Assembly (NCBI GenBank): GCA_030267565.1
Contig: BRXU01000081.1
Coordinates: 41,026-105,025 of the forward strand
Length of the DNA stretch: 64,000 nucleotides
Direction of reading: 5' to 3'
DNA from: Pleodorina starrii
Taxonomy: Eukaryota; Chlorophyta; Chlorophyceae; Chlamydomonadales; Volvocaceae
The translations under genes were made by a program, and so were the position numbers. Shown piece by piece: positions 51,076-59,490 of this stretch (its first letter is position 1; each line of letters starts with the position of its first letter). The notes under the pieces are model-generated. The model did no database searches. It was not told the DNA's origin and saw nothing but the letters and a program-made list of their open reading frames with translations.

Positions 51076-54000
51076 ATGCCCCCCACTCTCACTCAGCAGG
51101 CACGACTCGACATCCTTGAGCGGCTCGTCAGTTCCCCGGCCTTTCGCAGCGAAGCGACGATCCAATCGGACGTGCGAATGTTCTTGCTGGACCCTGAGCT
51201 GGGTCTTGCGGAGGAGCAACTCGAGGTGGAGCTGGAAGCCCAGGTGGGGCAGCGCCGGCGCATCGACATCGAGGTCGGGTGCACGGTCATCGAGGTGAAA
51301 AAGTCCCTGGATAGCCAGTCCGTTATGGCCGCAGCCACTGAGCAGCTGGCCGACTACGTGCTCACCCGCACCCGGGAGGTCGGCGCCCGGTATGTCGGGG
51401 TGCTCACGGATGGGCGACAGTGGATCGCCTTCCACGAAGTCGACGGGGTGCTGCGGGAAGCAACCCGCCACGCAGCCACCGTCGGCACAGCTGGGGCGGC
51501 GGCCTTGCTGTCCTGGCTGGAAGGGGTCCTGGCCACCAGGACTGGGGTGCGCCCCACTCCGAAGGAGATCGCCCAGCGTCTGGGGGCTGGCAGTTCCTCC
51601 CACGCCTTGGATTTCGCGACCCTGCAGTCCCTTTACCGTGACAGCAAGCACCTGCCGACCGTGCAGCTCAAGCGCCAGCTGTGGTCGAAACTGCTGCATT
51701 CGGCCTTGGGTACCCAGTTCACCGACGACGATGAGTTGTTCCTGGAGCACACCTTGCTGGTGAACTCCGCGGAGATCATTGCCCACCTCCTGCTCGGGGT
51801 GGACGCCACGCAGTTGCCTCCGGCCAGCCTGCTCTCCGGTTCCCAGTTCGCCCAGGCCGGACTGTACGGGGTCGTCGACCGGGACTTCTTCGACTGGGTG
51901 CTGGAGGTGCCTGGGGGTGAGGGCTTCGTGACTTCCCTGGCCCGTCGGCTGGCCCGCTTCGACTGGTCCGCGGTGGAGCACGATGTGCTGAAAGTCCTGT
52001 ACGAATCGGTCATCCCCGCCACCACCCGTAAGGCCCTGGGGGAGTACTACACCCCCGACTGGCTCGCCTATGAGGTGGTCCAGGAAGCCGTCACTGATCC
52101 GCTGACTCAGCGGGTGCTGGACCCTTCCTGTGGTTCTGGATCTTTCCTGTTCTACGCGGTGCGCCGCTATCTGTCCGCCGCAGAGGAAGCGGGGATGAGC
52201 CTGACCGAGGCGATGCACCAAGTGTCCTCGAAGGTCATGGGTATCGATCTGCACCCGGTGGCCGTGGCCCTGGCCCGGGTCACCTACCTGCTGGCGTTGG
52301 GACGGGACCGCCTCAACGCCCCAGACCGCGGGGAGCTGTCCGTGCCGGTGTATTTGGGCGACAGCATTGGCTGGGACCAGCACGAGGACCTTCTCAGCGT
52401 CGGGCACCTGGTCATCCAGACCGATGAGGGCGACCAGCTGTTCCCCACCGAGCTGCGCTTTCCCGACCACCTTCTCGATGACGCCGCCCGTTTCGATGAG
52501 CTCGTCGAAACCCTGGTTACTGAATCCGGTCGGGCCGCGGACACCCGTACCAACAAGCTGAGCGAGGGCACCCTGCGTCGTCTGGCTATTGGAGCAGGCG
52601 ACGTGGCGGCGCTCAACGAGAACTTCATGCGCCTGAAGCAACTGCATGAGGCCGGGCGCAACCACATCTGGTCTTACTACATCCGCAACGTCTCCCGCCC
52701 CACCTGGCTCGCCCGCGACGACAACCAAGTGGACGTGCTGGTGGGCAACCCACCGTGGCTGTCCTACCGGCACATGTCCAAGGACATGCAAGCGATCTTC
52801 AAGCGTCTATCCAAGGCCCGGTATTTCTGGCACAACGAATCAACGGCCACCCACCAGGACCTGGCCGGGCTGTTCATCGCCCGCACCGTAGAACGCTTCC
52901 TCACCGGCGACGGATCCTTCGCCTTCGTCGTCCCCAACGCGGTCATCGACCGCGACTACTGGGCCGGCTTCCGCAACGGCGAGTTCCTCGACGTCAACGT
53001 CGCCTTTACCCCCAGCTGGGACCTGCGGCGAATCCGCCCCCACCTGTTCCCGCGCGGCTCCGCCGTCGTCTTCGGCCACCGCAGCCGCTGGGCCACCACC
53101 ATGCCCAGCCAAATACTGCGCTGGGAAGGACGTGCCCCCGCCCCTCATGCCCTGGCCGGCGAGCCTCTGGAGACGCTCACTCGCACGCCCGGAACGGTGT
53201 CCATCACATCCGAGGCCGACCGGTCCGTGTACGCGCCCCGTTTCGCCAACGGGGCGACGCTTTATCCTCGAGCGCTGTTCCGGGTGGAACCGAATGCGAC
53301 GTCGGTTCTGGGTGTACCGCACGGCCGGCGAGCAGTCCGGTCCCAACGCAGCTCAACCGAAAAGGCCCCATGGGTCAACATTCCGCCACTGACCGGCATC
53401 GTCGAGTCCGAGTTCATCTGGCCCGCGATCCTCGGCGAGCACATTGCCCCCTTCCGCATCCTGGGCGCCGACGAGTTCGTCCTGCCGATGACAACCAGGG
53501 GCAACGTCCTCGATCCCTCGGAGCCTCAAATCGATCGCTGGTCCGGACTAGCTGACTGGATGCGACGAGCCGACGACCTATGGCGGGAGCATCAGAACGG
53601 ACCAATGACATTGCTACAACGGATCGATCACATGAGGACTCTAAGGCAGCAGACGCCTATTCCTCCGCTCAGGGTCGTGTACTCCAAATCGGGTATGCAC
53701 CTGTGCGCTGCAGTGCTCACCGACCAGCGCGTGGTGATCGACCACACACTCTACTGGGCCGCGGTCTCCTCCCGATCCGAGGCCAATTACCTCGTCGGCA
53801 TCCTCAACAGCCCCAGCCTGACCGAACTCGTTCGACCATTGATGTCCTACGGCAAGGACGAACGCCATATCGACAAGAGCGTTTGGAAGTTGCCCATCCC
53901 CCAATTCAATATCGACGACGACCAGCACCTGCTGATCGCCAGCCTCGCGGAGGATCTGACGCAGGAAATCGCACAGCTTGAGTTCGCCTCCAAGTACTTT

Positions 54001-54090
54001 GTGACCATCCGCAAAAACATCCGCGCGTATCTAGCAAAGTCGACTCAAGGTCAGAAGCTAGACGAAGCAGTACAGGGTCTGATGGGCTGA
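51076..54090 (+). CDS. Restriction-modification protein with nuclease and N6-adenine methylase domains
   Basis: A 1004-aa type II (IIG/IIL-like) enzyme. The N-terminal part carries a PD-(D/E)xK-like site (Asp64, Glu73-x-Lys75 in IDIEVGCTVIEVKK). A helical region follows, then the methyltransferase with SAM motif I VLDPSCGSGSF (347-357) and catalytic motif IV GNPPW (557-561). The C-terminal third (about 700-1004) should be the target-recognition domain. One polypeptide would both methylate and cut. The ATG is followed directly by the reading frame; no ribosome site is seen, so it may be leaderless. It opens the defence island; no separate specificity or methylase gene is adjacent. Confidence 0.88.
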   Translation: MPPTLTQQARLDILERLVSSPAFRSEATIQSDVRMFLLDPELGLAEEQLEVELEAQVGQRRRIDIEVGCTVIEVKKSLDSQSVMAAATEQLADYVLTRTREVGARYVGVLTDGRQWIAFHEVDGVLREATRHAATVGTAGAAALLSWLEGVLATRTGVRPTPKEIAQRLGAGSSSHALDFATLQSLYRDSKHLPTVQLKRQLWSKLLHSALGTQFTDDDELFLEHTLLVNSAEIIAHLLLGVDATQLPPASLLSGSQFAQAGLYGVVDRDFFDWVLEVPGGEGFVTSLARRLARFDWSAVEHDVLKVLYESVIPATTRKALGEYYTPDWLAYEVVQEAVTDPLTQRVLDPSCGSGSFLFYAVRRYLSAAEEAGMSLTEAMHQVSSKVMGIDLHPVAVALARVTYLLALGRDRLNAPDRGELSVPVYLGDSIGWDQHEDLLSVGHLVIQTDEGDQLFPTELRFPDHLLDDAARFDELVETLVTESGRAADTRTNKLSEGTLRRLAIGAGDVAALNENFMRLKQLHEAGRNHIWSYYIRNVSRPTWLARDDNQVDVLVGNPPWLSYRHMSKDMQAIFKRLSKARYFWHNESTATHQDLAGLFIARTVERFLTGDGSFAFVVPNAVIDRDYWAGFRNGEFLDVNVAFTPSWDLRRIRPHLFPRGSAVVFGHRSRWATTMPSQILRWEGRAPAPHALAGEPLETLTRTPGTVSITSEADRSVYAPRFANGATLYPRALFRVEPNATSVLGVPHGRRAVRSQRSSTEKAPWVNIPPLTGIVESEFIWPAILGEHIAPFRILGADEFVLPMTTRGNVLDPSEPQIDRWSGLADWMRRADDLWREHQNGPMTLLQRIDHMRTLRQQTPIPPLRVVYSKSGMHLCAAVLTDQRVVIDHTLYWAAVSSRSEANYLVGILNSPSLTELVRPLMSYGKDERHIDKSVWKLPIPQFNIDDDQHLLIASLAEDLTQEIAQLEFASKYFVTIRKNIRAYLAKSTQGQKLDEAVQGLMG

Positions 54091-54278
54091 CTGACTGGAT
54101 TTCCTGATCTATTGATTAAAATCCGTCTAGGTAGTTAGCTTTACGGTCGCCATATAAATACGCTCATGGCCCTATTGGGAGACCATTGCATTCATAGTTG
54201 GATGGAGAACATGTTAGAGATTGCAACCTGCGGATCTGCTCGATCGCCTAAATGGTTTGCGCCTCGGCGGAGGCCACA

Positions 54279-55292
54279 GTGAGGTTCAGACGTCGTAACT
54301 TTGAGGCACTGGCTGATCTGATCTGCGGAAACCTGGGTTCCTCCGCAGGAGAGACAAGGTACTTCCCGTACCGATCCAGCAGCTACATCACTGAGTTCTT
54401 CCAAGAGCTTGACACGGATTGGGTGCACGACGGCTCGACACGGCACCGGTGGGTCGCAGACGTTCTCGACAGCATGTTGAACGAACCCCACGACGGGCCG
54501 ACCCACCCTCCTGAGGGATTTTGTAGACTCATCGATCACCTGATGAGCCCCAGCGACGCCATGAACGAGGGGCCCGATCGTCCCAATGCTCTCCAGCAGC
54601 TCAATGAGGTCTTGGAAAGAGAAGGATTCGAAGCTTTTTACGGCGATGACCGCCACTGCTATCTGCGCCACATCGGCACGAACACGGTCACAGTGTTGCA
54701 GTCCAATCCTCACCGCCCGCTCACTGCTGTCGAGATCCAGCGCCGAAACAGCCTTGCTGCCTACCTCGACATGTGCAGTGAAGATGAACTGATCGAGAAC
54801 GTGCTGCTCCCGCTGTTCCGCCAGTTGGGGTTCCACCGCATCACTGCGGCTGGACATAAGGACAAGTCCTTGGAATACGGCAAGGACATCTGGATGCGCT
54901 ATACCTTGCCGACCCAGCATCTCCTGTATTTCGGCATCCAGGTCAAAAAGGGGAAGCTCGACGCATCAGGCGTCACCAAGGCCAGCAACGCCAATATTGC
55001 CGAGATCCACAACCAAGTACTCATGATGCTGGCCCATGAGATCTTCGACCCTGAGATCAACCGTCGGGTCTTGGTCGATCACGCCTTCATCGTGGCGGGC
55101 GGAGAGATCACCAAGGCCGCTCGCAACTGGATCGGCAACGTGCTCGATGCTGCCAAGCGCAGCCAGATTATGTTCATCGATCGGAGCGACATCCTGAATC
55201 TGTACGTTGTCACTAATCTGCCGCTACCCCCTGGGGCATCGCCGAAACCGACCGGCCCTTGGGGTGTCTCAAGCAACGAGCCGCCGGTTTAG
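54279..55292 (+). CDS. AbiJ-like / Mrr-type nuclease (defence)
   Basis: A 337-aa protein starting at a GTG with GGAGG 5 nt upstream. The N-terminal 100 residues (RFRRRNFEALADLICGNL, a helical domain with FFQELDTDWVHDGS) resemble the AbiJ N-terminal domains of abortive-infection proteins. The C-terminal part has a Mrr-like nuclease core with GKDIWM and FGIQVKKGKLD, i.e. Asp followed by Gln-x-Lys. It probably cuts DNA in response to phage or foreign DNA. It follows the restriction gene after 188 bp with the same orientation. Confidence 0.7.
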   Translation: MRFRRRNFEALADLICGNLGSSAGETRYFPYRSSSYITEFFQELDTDWVHDGSTRHRWVADVLDSMLNEPHDGPTHPPEGFCRLIDHLMSPSDAMNEGPDRPNALQQLNEVLEREGFEAFYGDDRHCYLRHIGTNTVTVLQSNPHRPLTAVEIQRRNSLAAYLDMCSEDELIENVLLPLFRQLGFHRITAAGHKDKSLEYGKDIWMRYTLPTQHLLYFGIQVKKGKLDASGVTKASNANIAEIHNQVLMMLAHEIFDPEINRRVLVDHAFIVAGGEITKAARNWIGNVLDAAKRSQIMFIDRSDILNLYVVTNLPLPPGASPKPTGPWGVSSNEPPV

Positions 55293-55393
55293 CGCGAGGC
55301 TCTCCTCACTAACACCCGCCGCTGACGCCCTCCGTTGCGCGCCATGCCACGTCGGAGCACAGGAGCTGCGCAGAGGCGGGGAACAATGAGTCC

Positions 55394-55729
55394 ATGGCCG
55401 CCCCTGTCTGCCCGTACTGCGGTGATCCCCTGGTGGGAAAGTCAGCCTCCCGGGACCACGTCTTCATGGATGCCCTCGGTGCTACGGCGACGGTGCTCGC
55501 CTGCCGACAGTGCAACAGCACCTTGGGCCACACACTTGAAGCCGCACTGCTCAAGCACGACCAGTTGCTGAATCTTGCGCGGCTTGCAGTTGGGGTCGGT
55601 GGCAAGCAGGGGTCAAGTCCTTTTGAGTGGATGCTCCTATTGGCGTCAAGCGGTTTTGAGGCGTTGCTGGTCGGTCTCCTCGAGCCAGTGCTGACAGCGG
55701 TGGACGAGCTCGGGATCGGTGCGGGTTAG
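55394..55729 (+). pseudogene. HNH nuclease gene, N-terminal half, truncated by transposon
   Basis: The ORF encodes 111 aa, but only about the first 72 residues are native. These include PVCPYCGDPLVG, SRDHVFMDALG and CRQCNSTLGH, a zinc-ribbon HNH fold of the CxxC/DHVF/CxxCN type. After codon 72 (55607-55609) the sequence changes at the target duplication and runs into transposon DNA to a chance stop at 55729. The missing C-terminal half lies at 60909-61601 in the same frame once the insertion is discounted. As it stands the gene cannot make the full nuclease. Confidence 0.8.
55603..55610. repeat. Target-site duplication, left copy
   Basis: CAAGCAGG, identical to 60902-60909 on the far side of the insertion. 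Flanking bases differ on both sides, so the duplication is exactly 8 bp, as expected for IS256-type transposition. Confidence 0.85.
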
Positions 55730-55832
55730 CCCCCGGGTTAGGCCTGATTTACCTACGACCCCCTCGTTCGTTGTGGGTGGAGGGTGTACCGTCTCGAAAG
55801 TCAGACCATCACACAACGATTGGAGATTCACC

Positions 55833-56999
55833 ATGAAGGCTGTGGTCTATCAGGGACCGCACGATGTCGCAGTCACGGATGTTCCGGACGCGAAGATCGA
55901 GCGGCCCACCGATGTGCTGGTCAGGGTGACAACGACCAACATCTGCGGCTCGGACCTGCACATGTACGAGGGGCGGACCTCCTTCGAAAAGGGCCGGACG
56001 TTCGGTCACGAGAACATGGGAGAGGTGGTGGAGATCGGCAAGGGAGTAGAGAAGGTCAAGGTGGGCGACCGGGTCGTGCTGCCCTTCAACATCTCGTGCG
56101 GGTTCTGCAAGAACTGCGAGCGCGGGCTCACGAACTACTGCCTGACGACGCAACCTGACCCGTCGGCCGCCGGTGCGGCCTACGGCTTCGCCGAAATGGG
56201 CCCGTACGGCGGCGGGCAGGCAGAACTGCTCCGGGTGCCCTTCGGCGACCACAACGCGCTGCGCCTGGGTGAAGACGCGCAGGACAAGGAGAACGACTAC
56301 GTCATGCTCTCCGACATCTTCCCCACCGGCTACCACGCCACCGAGATGGCCGGCGTGATCCCGGGCGACAGCGTCGTGATCGCCGGGGCCGGCCCCGTGG
56401 GACTGATGGCCGCCCTGTCTGCGACGATCAAGGGCGCCGCAAAGGTGATGGTGGTAGATCGCCACCCTGACCGGCTCGCGCTGGCTGAGCAGATCGGTGC
56501 GATTGCCATCGACGACTCCAAGGTCGACCCCGTGCAGGCTGTGCTGGACGAGACCATGGGGCTCGGAGCCGACCGCGGCTGCGAGTGCGTCGGATACCAG
56601 GCCCACGATCCTGAGGGCAACGAAGATCCGGCTGCCACCTTGAACATGCTCATCAACTCGGTCCGGTTCACCGGCGGGATCGGCACCGTCGGCGTGTTCG
56701 TGCCCCAGGACCCGGGGGCCAAGGGCGAATTGGCCAAGCAGGGCAAGGTGGCCATCGACTTCGGCACACATTGGTTCAAGGGACAGACCATGGGCAACGG
56801 TCAGGCCCCGGTCAAGCGGTACAACCGCCGGCTGCGAGACCTCATCGCGGCTGACAAGGCGAAGCCGTCCTGGATCGTCTCCCACGAGATCTCCCTGGAT
56901 CAGGCTGCCGACGCCTACAGGAACTTCGACGCCAGGTCCGAGGGTTGGACCAAGGTCGTCATCAAGCCCGGCATGTCAAACGGAAAGGGGGCGAACTGA
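55833..56999 (+). CDS. fdhA: Glutathione-independent formaldehyde dehydrogenase-like MDR
   Basis: A 388-aa zinc MDR with catalytic Cys38 (NICGSDLHMYEG), His59/Glu60 and structural cysteines 89, 92, 95 and 103. The insert GFAEMGPYGGGQAELLRVPFGD and the ATLNMLINSVRFTGGIGTVG region match the glutathione-independent formaldehyde dehydrogenase branch, which oxidises formaldehyde or hydrated aldehydes with tightly bound NAD. GGAG lies 7 nt before the ATG. The next gene follows after one base, so they are cotranscribed. It is the first gene of the transposon cargo. Confidence 0.9.
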   Translation: MKAVVYQGPHDVAVTDVPDAKIERPTDVLVRVTTTNICGSDLHMYEGRTSFEKGRTFGHENMGEVVEIGKGVEKVKVGDRVVLPFNISCGFCKNCERGLTNYCLTTQPDPSAAGAAYGFAEMGPYGGGQAELLRVPFGDHNALRLGEDAQDKENDYVMLSDIFPTGYHATEMAGVIPGDSVVIAGAGPVGLMAALSATIKGAAKVMVVDRHPDRLALAEQIGAIAIDDSKVDPVQAVLDETMGLGADRGCECVGYQAHDPEGNEDPAATLNMLINSVRFTGGIGTVGVFVPQDPGAKGELAKQGKVAIDFGTHWFKGQTMGNGQAPVKRYNRRLRDLIAADKAKPSWIVSHEISLDQAADAYRNFDARSEGWTKVVIKPGMSNGKGAN

Positions 57000-57000
57000 C

Positions 57001-57570
57001 ATGGCAGCAGATCTTCAGGGCAAGAGGGTCGCGATCCTCGCCGCCGACGGAGTCGAACGCGTTGAGCTCGAGCAACCCCGCGAAGCACTGGAACGGGCCG
57101 GCGCTCAGACCGAGGTCCTCTCGATCCACGACGGCGAGATCAAGGCCCGTAAGAACGACCTGGATGAAGCGGGCACGTTCACCGTCGACGGGTTGGTCGC
57201 CGACGCCTCGGTGGGCGACTACGACGCACTGCTGCTTCCCGGCGGCACGGTGAACCCCGACCAGCTCCGGGTCGACAAGGACGCCGTTTCCTTCGTCCGC
57301 GACTTCGTCGAGAGCGGCAAGCCAGTGGCGGCGATCTGTCACGGGCCGTGGACGTTGATCGAGGCTGGCGTGGCCGCCGGTCGCACCCTGACGTCGTTTC
57401 CGAGCATTCGCACCGACCTGCGCAACGCCGGCGCCGACGTCGTCGACCAGGACGTTGTGGTCGACAAGAATCTCATCACCAGCCGCTCGCCGGAGGACCT
57501 GCCGGCGTTCTCCGAGGCGATCGTGTCCCAACTCGCGGGCACCCCGACAAAGGAAGAGGAGAAGTCATGA
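57001..57570 (+). CDS. DJ-1/PfpI family type 1 glutamine amidotransferase
   Basis: A 189-aa protein with the nucleophile Cys113 in AAICHGPW, the usual nucleophilic elbow of DJ-1/PfpI proteins, and Glu in the GVERVELEQP region. Members act as deglycases, glyoxalases or chaperones on carbonyl-damaged protein. In this cargo it would handle reactive aldehydes. It starts directly after the dehydrogenase stop and overlaps the next gene by ATGA. Confidence 0.9.
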   Translation: MAADLQGKRVAILAADGVERVELEQPREALERAGAQTEVLSIHDGEIKARKNDLDEAGTFTVDGLVADASVGDYDALLLPGGTVNPDQLRVDKDAVSFVRDFVESGKPVAAICHGPWTLIEAGVAAGRTLTSFPSIRTDLRNAGADVVDQDVVVDKNLITSRSPEDLPAFSEAIVSQLAGTPTKEEEKS

Positions 57571-57869
57571 GTGTGACCAAGGGATTGCTGGTCAGGTTTG
57601 ACGCGTTGCCCGGGAAGGAGGACGACGTGAAGGAGTTCCTTGACAGCGGCCGTGCGCTTGTTGAGGACGAGCAGGCGACCACCGCGTGGTTCGCGTTCCG
57701 CCTCGGGCCGACCTCGTTCGGGATCTTCGACGTGTTCCCCGATGACGCCGGACGCGACGCCCACCTGTCCGGCCCTGTTGCGGTAGCTCTCGGCGAGCAG
57801 ACCGGCACGTTGTTCTCCGAACCGACGATCGAGAAGCTCGACGTACTGGGCTCCAAACTCCCCGCCTGA
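57567..57869 (+). CDS. Antibiotic biosynthesis monooxygenase (ABM) family protein
   Basis: A 100-aa single ferredoxin-like ABM domain (LLVRFDALPGKEDDVKEFL, then FAFRLGPTSFGIFDVF and FSEPTIEKLDVL). ABM proteins include cofactor-free monooxygenases and stress proteins. Coupled by ATGA to the PfpI gene. Function is not determined; partner of the carbonyl-detoxification cluster by position. Confidence 0.82.
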   Translation: MSVTKGLLVRFDALPGKEDDVKEFLDSGRALVEDEQATTAWFAFRLGPTSFGIFDVFPDDAGRDAHLSGPVAVALGEQTGTLFSEPTIEKLDVLGSKLPA

Positions 57870-58010
57870 CACCACAGAACGGGAGCACTGGCCCAGAGAG
57901 GAGGGGTGGCTGCGCGCGGTGACTTCGGGCTTACACAGCCCGCTGACGTCGTGACAGCAGCCCCTTCTCTTGCGGCCTATCGCTCATCACTAACAGATCG
58001 AGGAACCGCG

Positions 58011-59141
58011 ATGACAGGAACTGAATACGGCGTTGCCACCACGCGTTCACCCGAGGTAGCAGTGATCGGGGGCGGGATCGTCGGCCTGTCGACGGCATAC
58101 GCGCTGCGGGAGCAGGGCGTGTCGGTGCGTTTGTACGAGGCTGGTCTGCCCGGGACGGGTCAGTCCGCAGGCGAGTCGCGGATCTTTCGGCATGCCCACG
58201 ACGACCCGCGACTCGTCGCTTTCGCGCGCGAAAGCCGCGGCATATGGGATGAGTGGGCCGAACACTTCGACGTCGAGCTGGTCTCATCAGACGGTGTGCT
58301 GGCGATCGGAGACAGCGCCCTGGCGCGGCTGCGGGTGCTCAACCAGGTCGGCGGCGTGGAAGCGCACGAGATCGACGCGGCCGAGGTCGCCCAGCGGATG
58401 CCGCTGCTCGCTGGGTACTCGGGGCCAGCGGTGCTCGACGAGTCGGGCGGCGCGATCCGTACCCGAGCCGCGATCACGGCACTCACGGGTACCCTCTCAG
58501 ATGCGGTCACCACCGGTGAGGTCATCTCCATCGATCCCCGCGCCGACGGGACGGTCGAGGTGCGCAGCGTCACCGACCGGGCTGTCTACTCCAAGGTGGT
58601 CGTGTGCGCCGGCCGCGAAACCGCCCGCCTGGCACGCAGCGTCGGCCTGTCACTGCCGGTTCGCCTTGCTGCACACGTCCGGCTGACCTTCGACGTGAAA
58701 GCCGCCGCCCCGGCACGAGTCGCGTGCTTGCAGGACAGCAGCGGCGTCTTCGGCGAAGTCGGCGTCTACGCGACGCCGCTACCGGGCAACAGCAACTATT
58801 CGGTCGGACTCAGCGACACCGTCGGCGTCCGCGACGACGGAGCTTTCATCGACCCGGCGGCGATTCGATCGCTGGACGAACGCGCACGCGAATACGTGAC
58901 ACGGGCGCTGCCCGGTCTCCACCCAGAGCCGCGCGACTTCCTTCATTGCTGGGTGACCGACCTCCCGTGGAGTGAGGACGGCGTGGCCGTGTGGGAGGCA
59001 GGCTCTGTCTTTTTTGTGGCCGGTCACAATCTGTTCAAGCAGGCACCTGCGCTGGGTCGCGCTCTTGCCGGGGCTGCGACCGGCGGCGGTCTCCGCGCCG
59101 AGCTCACGCCCGAAGCGCGCCTCGGCGAGGCTCAGAGCTAG
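58011..59141 (+). CDS. Sarcosine oxidase-like FAD-dependent amine oxidase
   Basis: A 376-aa DAO-family flavoenzyme. The dinucleotide-binding motif VIGGGIVGLSTAYAL is at residues 18-32, and Cys313 (HCWVTD) lies where monomeric sarcosine oxidase attaches FAD covalently. The start is ATG 58011 with GAGGAA 5 nt upstream; an ORF extension upstream looks non-coding. N-methyl amine oxidation would yield formaldehyde and peroxide, and the formaldehyde dehydrogenase in the same cargo would remove the formaldehyde. The substrate is unproven. It is followed by a long G-run and IS debris. Confidence 0.88.
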   Translation: MTGTEYGVATTRSPEVAVIGGGIVGLSTAYALREQGVSVRLYEAGLPGTGQSAGESRIFRHAHDDPRLVAFARESRGIWDEWAEHFDVELVSSDGVLAIGDSALARLRVLNQVGGVEAHEIDAAEVAQRMPLLAGYSGPAVLDESGGAIRTRAAITALTGTLSDAVTTGEVISIDPRADGTVEVRSVTDRAVYSKVVVCAGRETARLARSVGLSLPVRLAAHVRLTFDVKAAAPARVACLQDSSGVFGEVGVYATPLPGNSNYSVGLSDTVGVRDDGAFIDPAAIRSLDERAREYVTRALPGLHPEPRDFLHCWVTDLPWSEDGVAVWEAGSVFFVAGHNLFKQAPALGRALAGAATGGGLRAELTPEARLGEAQS

Positions 59142-59161
59142 AGCGTGTCTCCCCATCGCGT

Positions 59162-59178
59162 GGGGGGGGGGGGGGGGG
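59162..59178. repeat. 17-base poly-G tract
   Basis: Seventeen consecutive G residues lie 21 bp after the flavoenzyme stop. It may be a true slippage-prone tract or an assembly artefact. The rest of the stretch 59142-59345 contains no supported gene. Confidence 0.6.
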
Positions 59179-59345
59179 TGACGCGCGATTTTAGACAGCA
59201 TGTCGCGGATGCGGGTGCTTTCGGATGCCGGTTAGAAACTGGCCGAGCCGTTCATCCCGACCTCGGATGGTAATCGGGGTAGACGTTTTCCTGATCACCG
59301 CACGGTGAGGGGATTGAATCGCCCTGGGTTTGATGGAGACTCGCC

Positions 59346-59490
59346 CTATTTGATTCCGACCAGCTGTTGATGGTCGGTTTGTGCAGCATAGAACGCGTTC
59401 TCGAACTCGGCGGGTGGTAGGTCGCCGATGTATCCGTGAAGGCGTGTGGTGTTGTGCCAGTACACCCATCCGAGGGTCGCGAGCTCGAGT
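59346..59490 (-). pseudogene. IS3-family transposase C-terminal remnant
   Basis: On the minus strand about 48 codons read LATLGWVYWHNTTRLHGYI, then DLPPAEFENAFYA and a VGIK end, the C-terminal pattern of IS3-type OrfB integrases (W-x-H-N-x-x-R-x-H). The reading is cut at 59490, where the IS256-like element begins. The rest of the IS3 element is absent. Confidence 0.8.

Noticed and set aside
55646..55834. 62-codon minus-strand ORF next to the left transposon end
   Set aside because: It may contain a transposase tail, but the sequence is too short to assign; it is mentioned only as possible debris.
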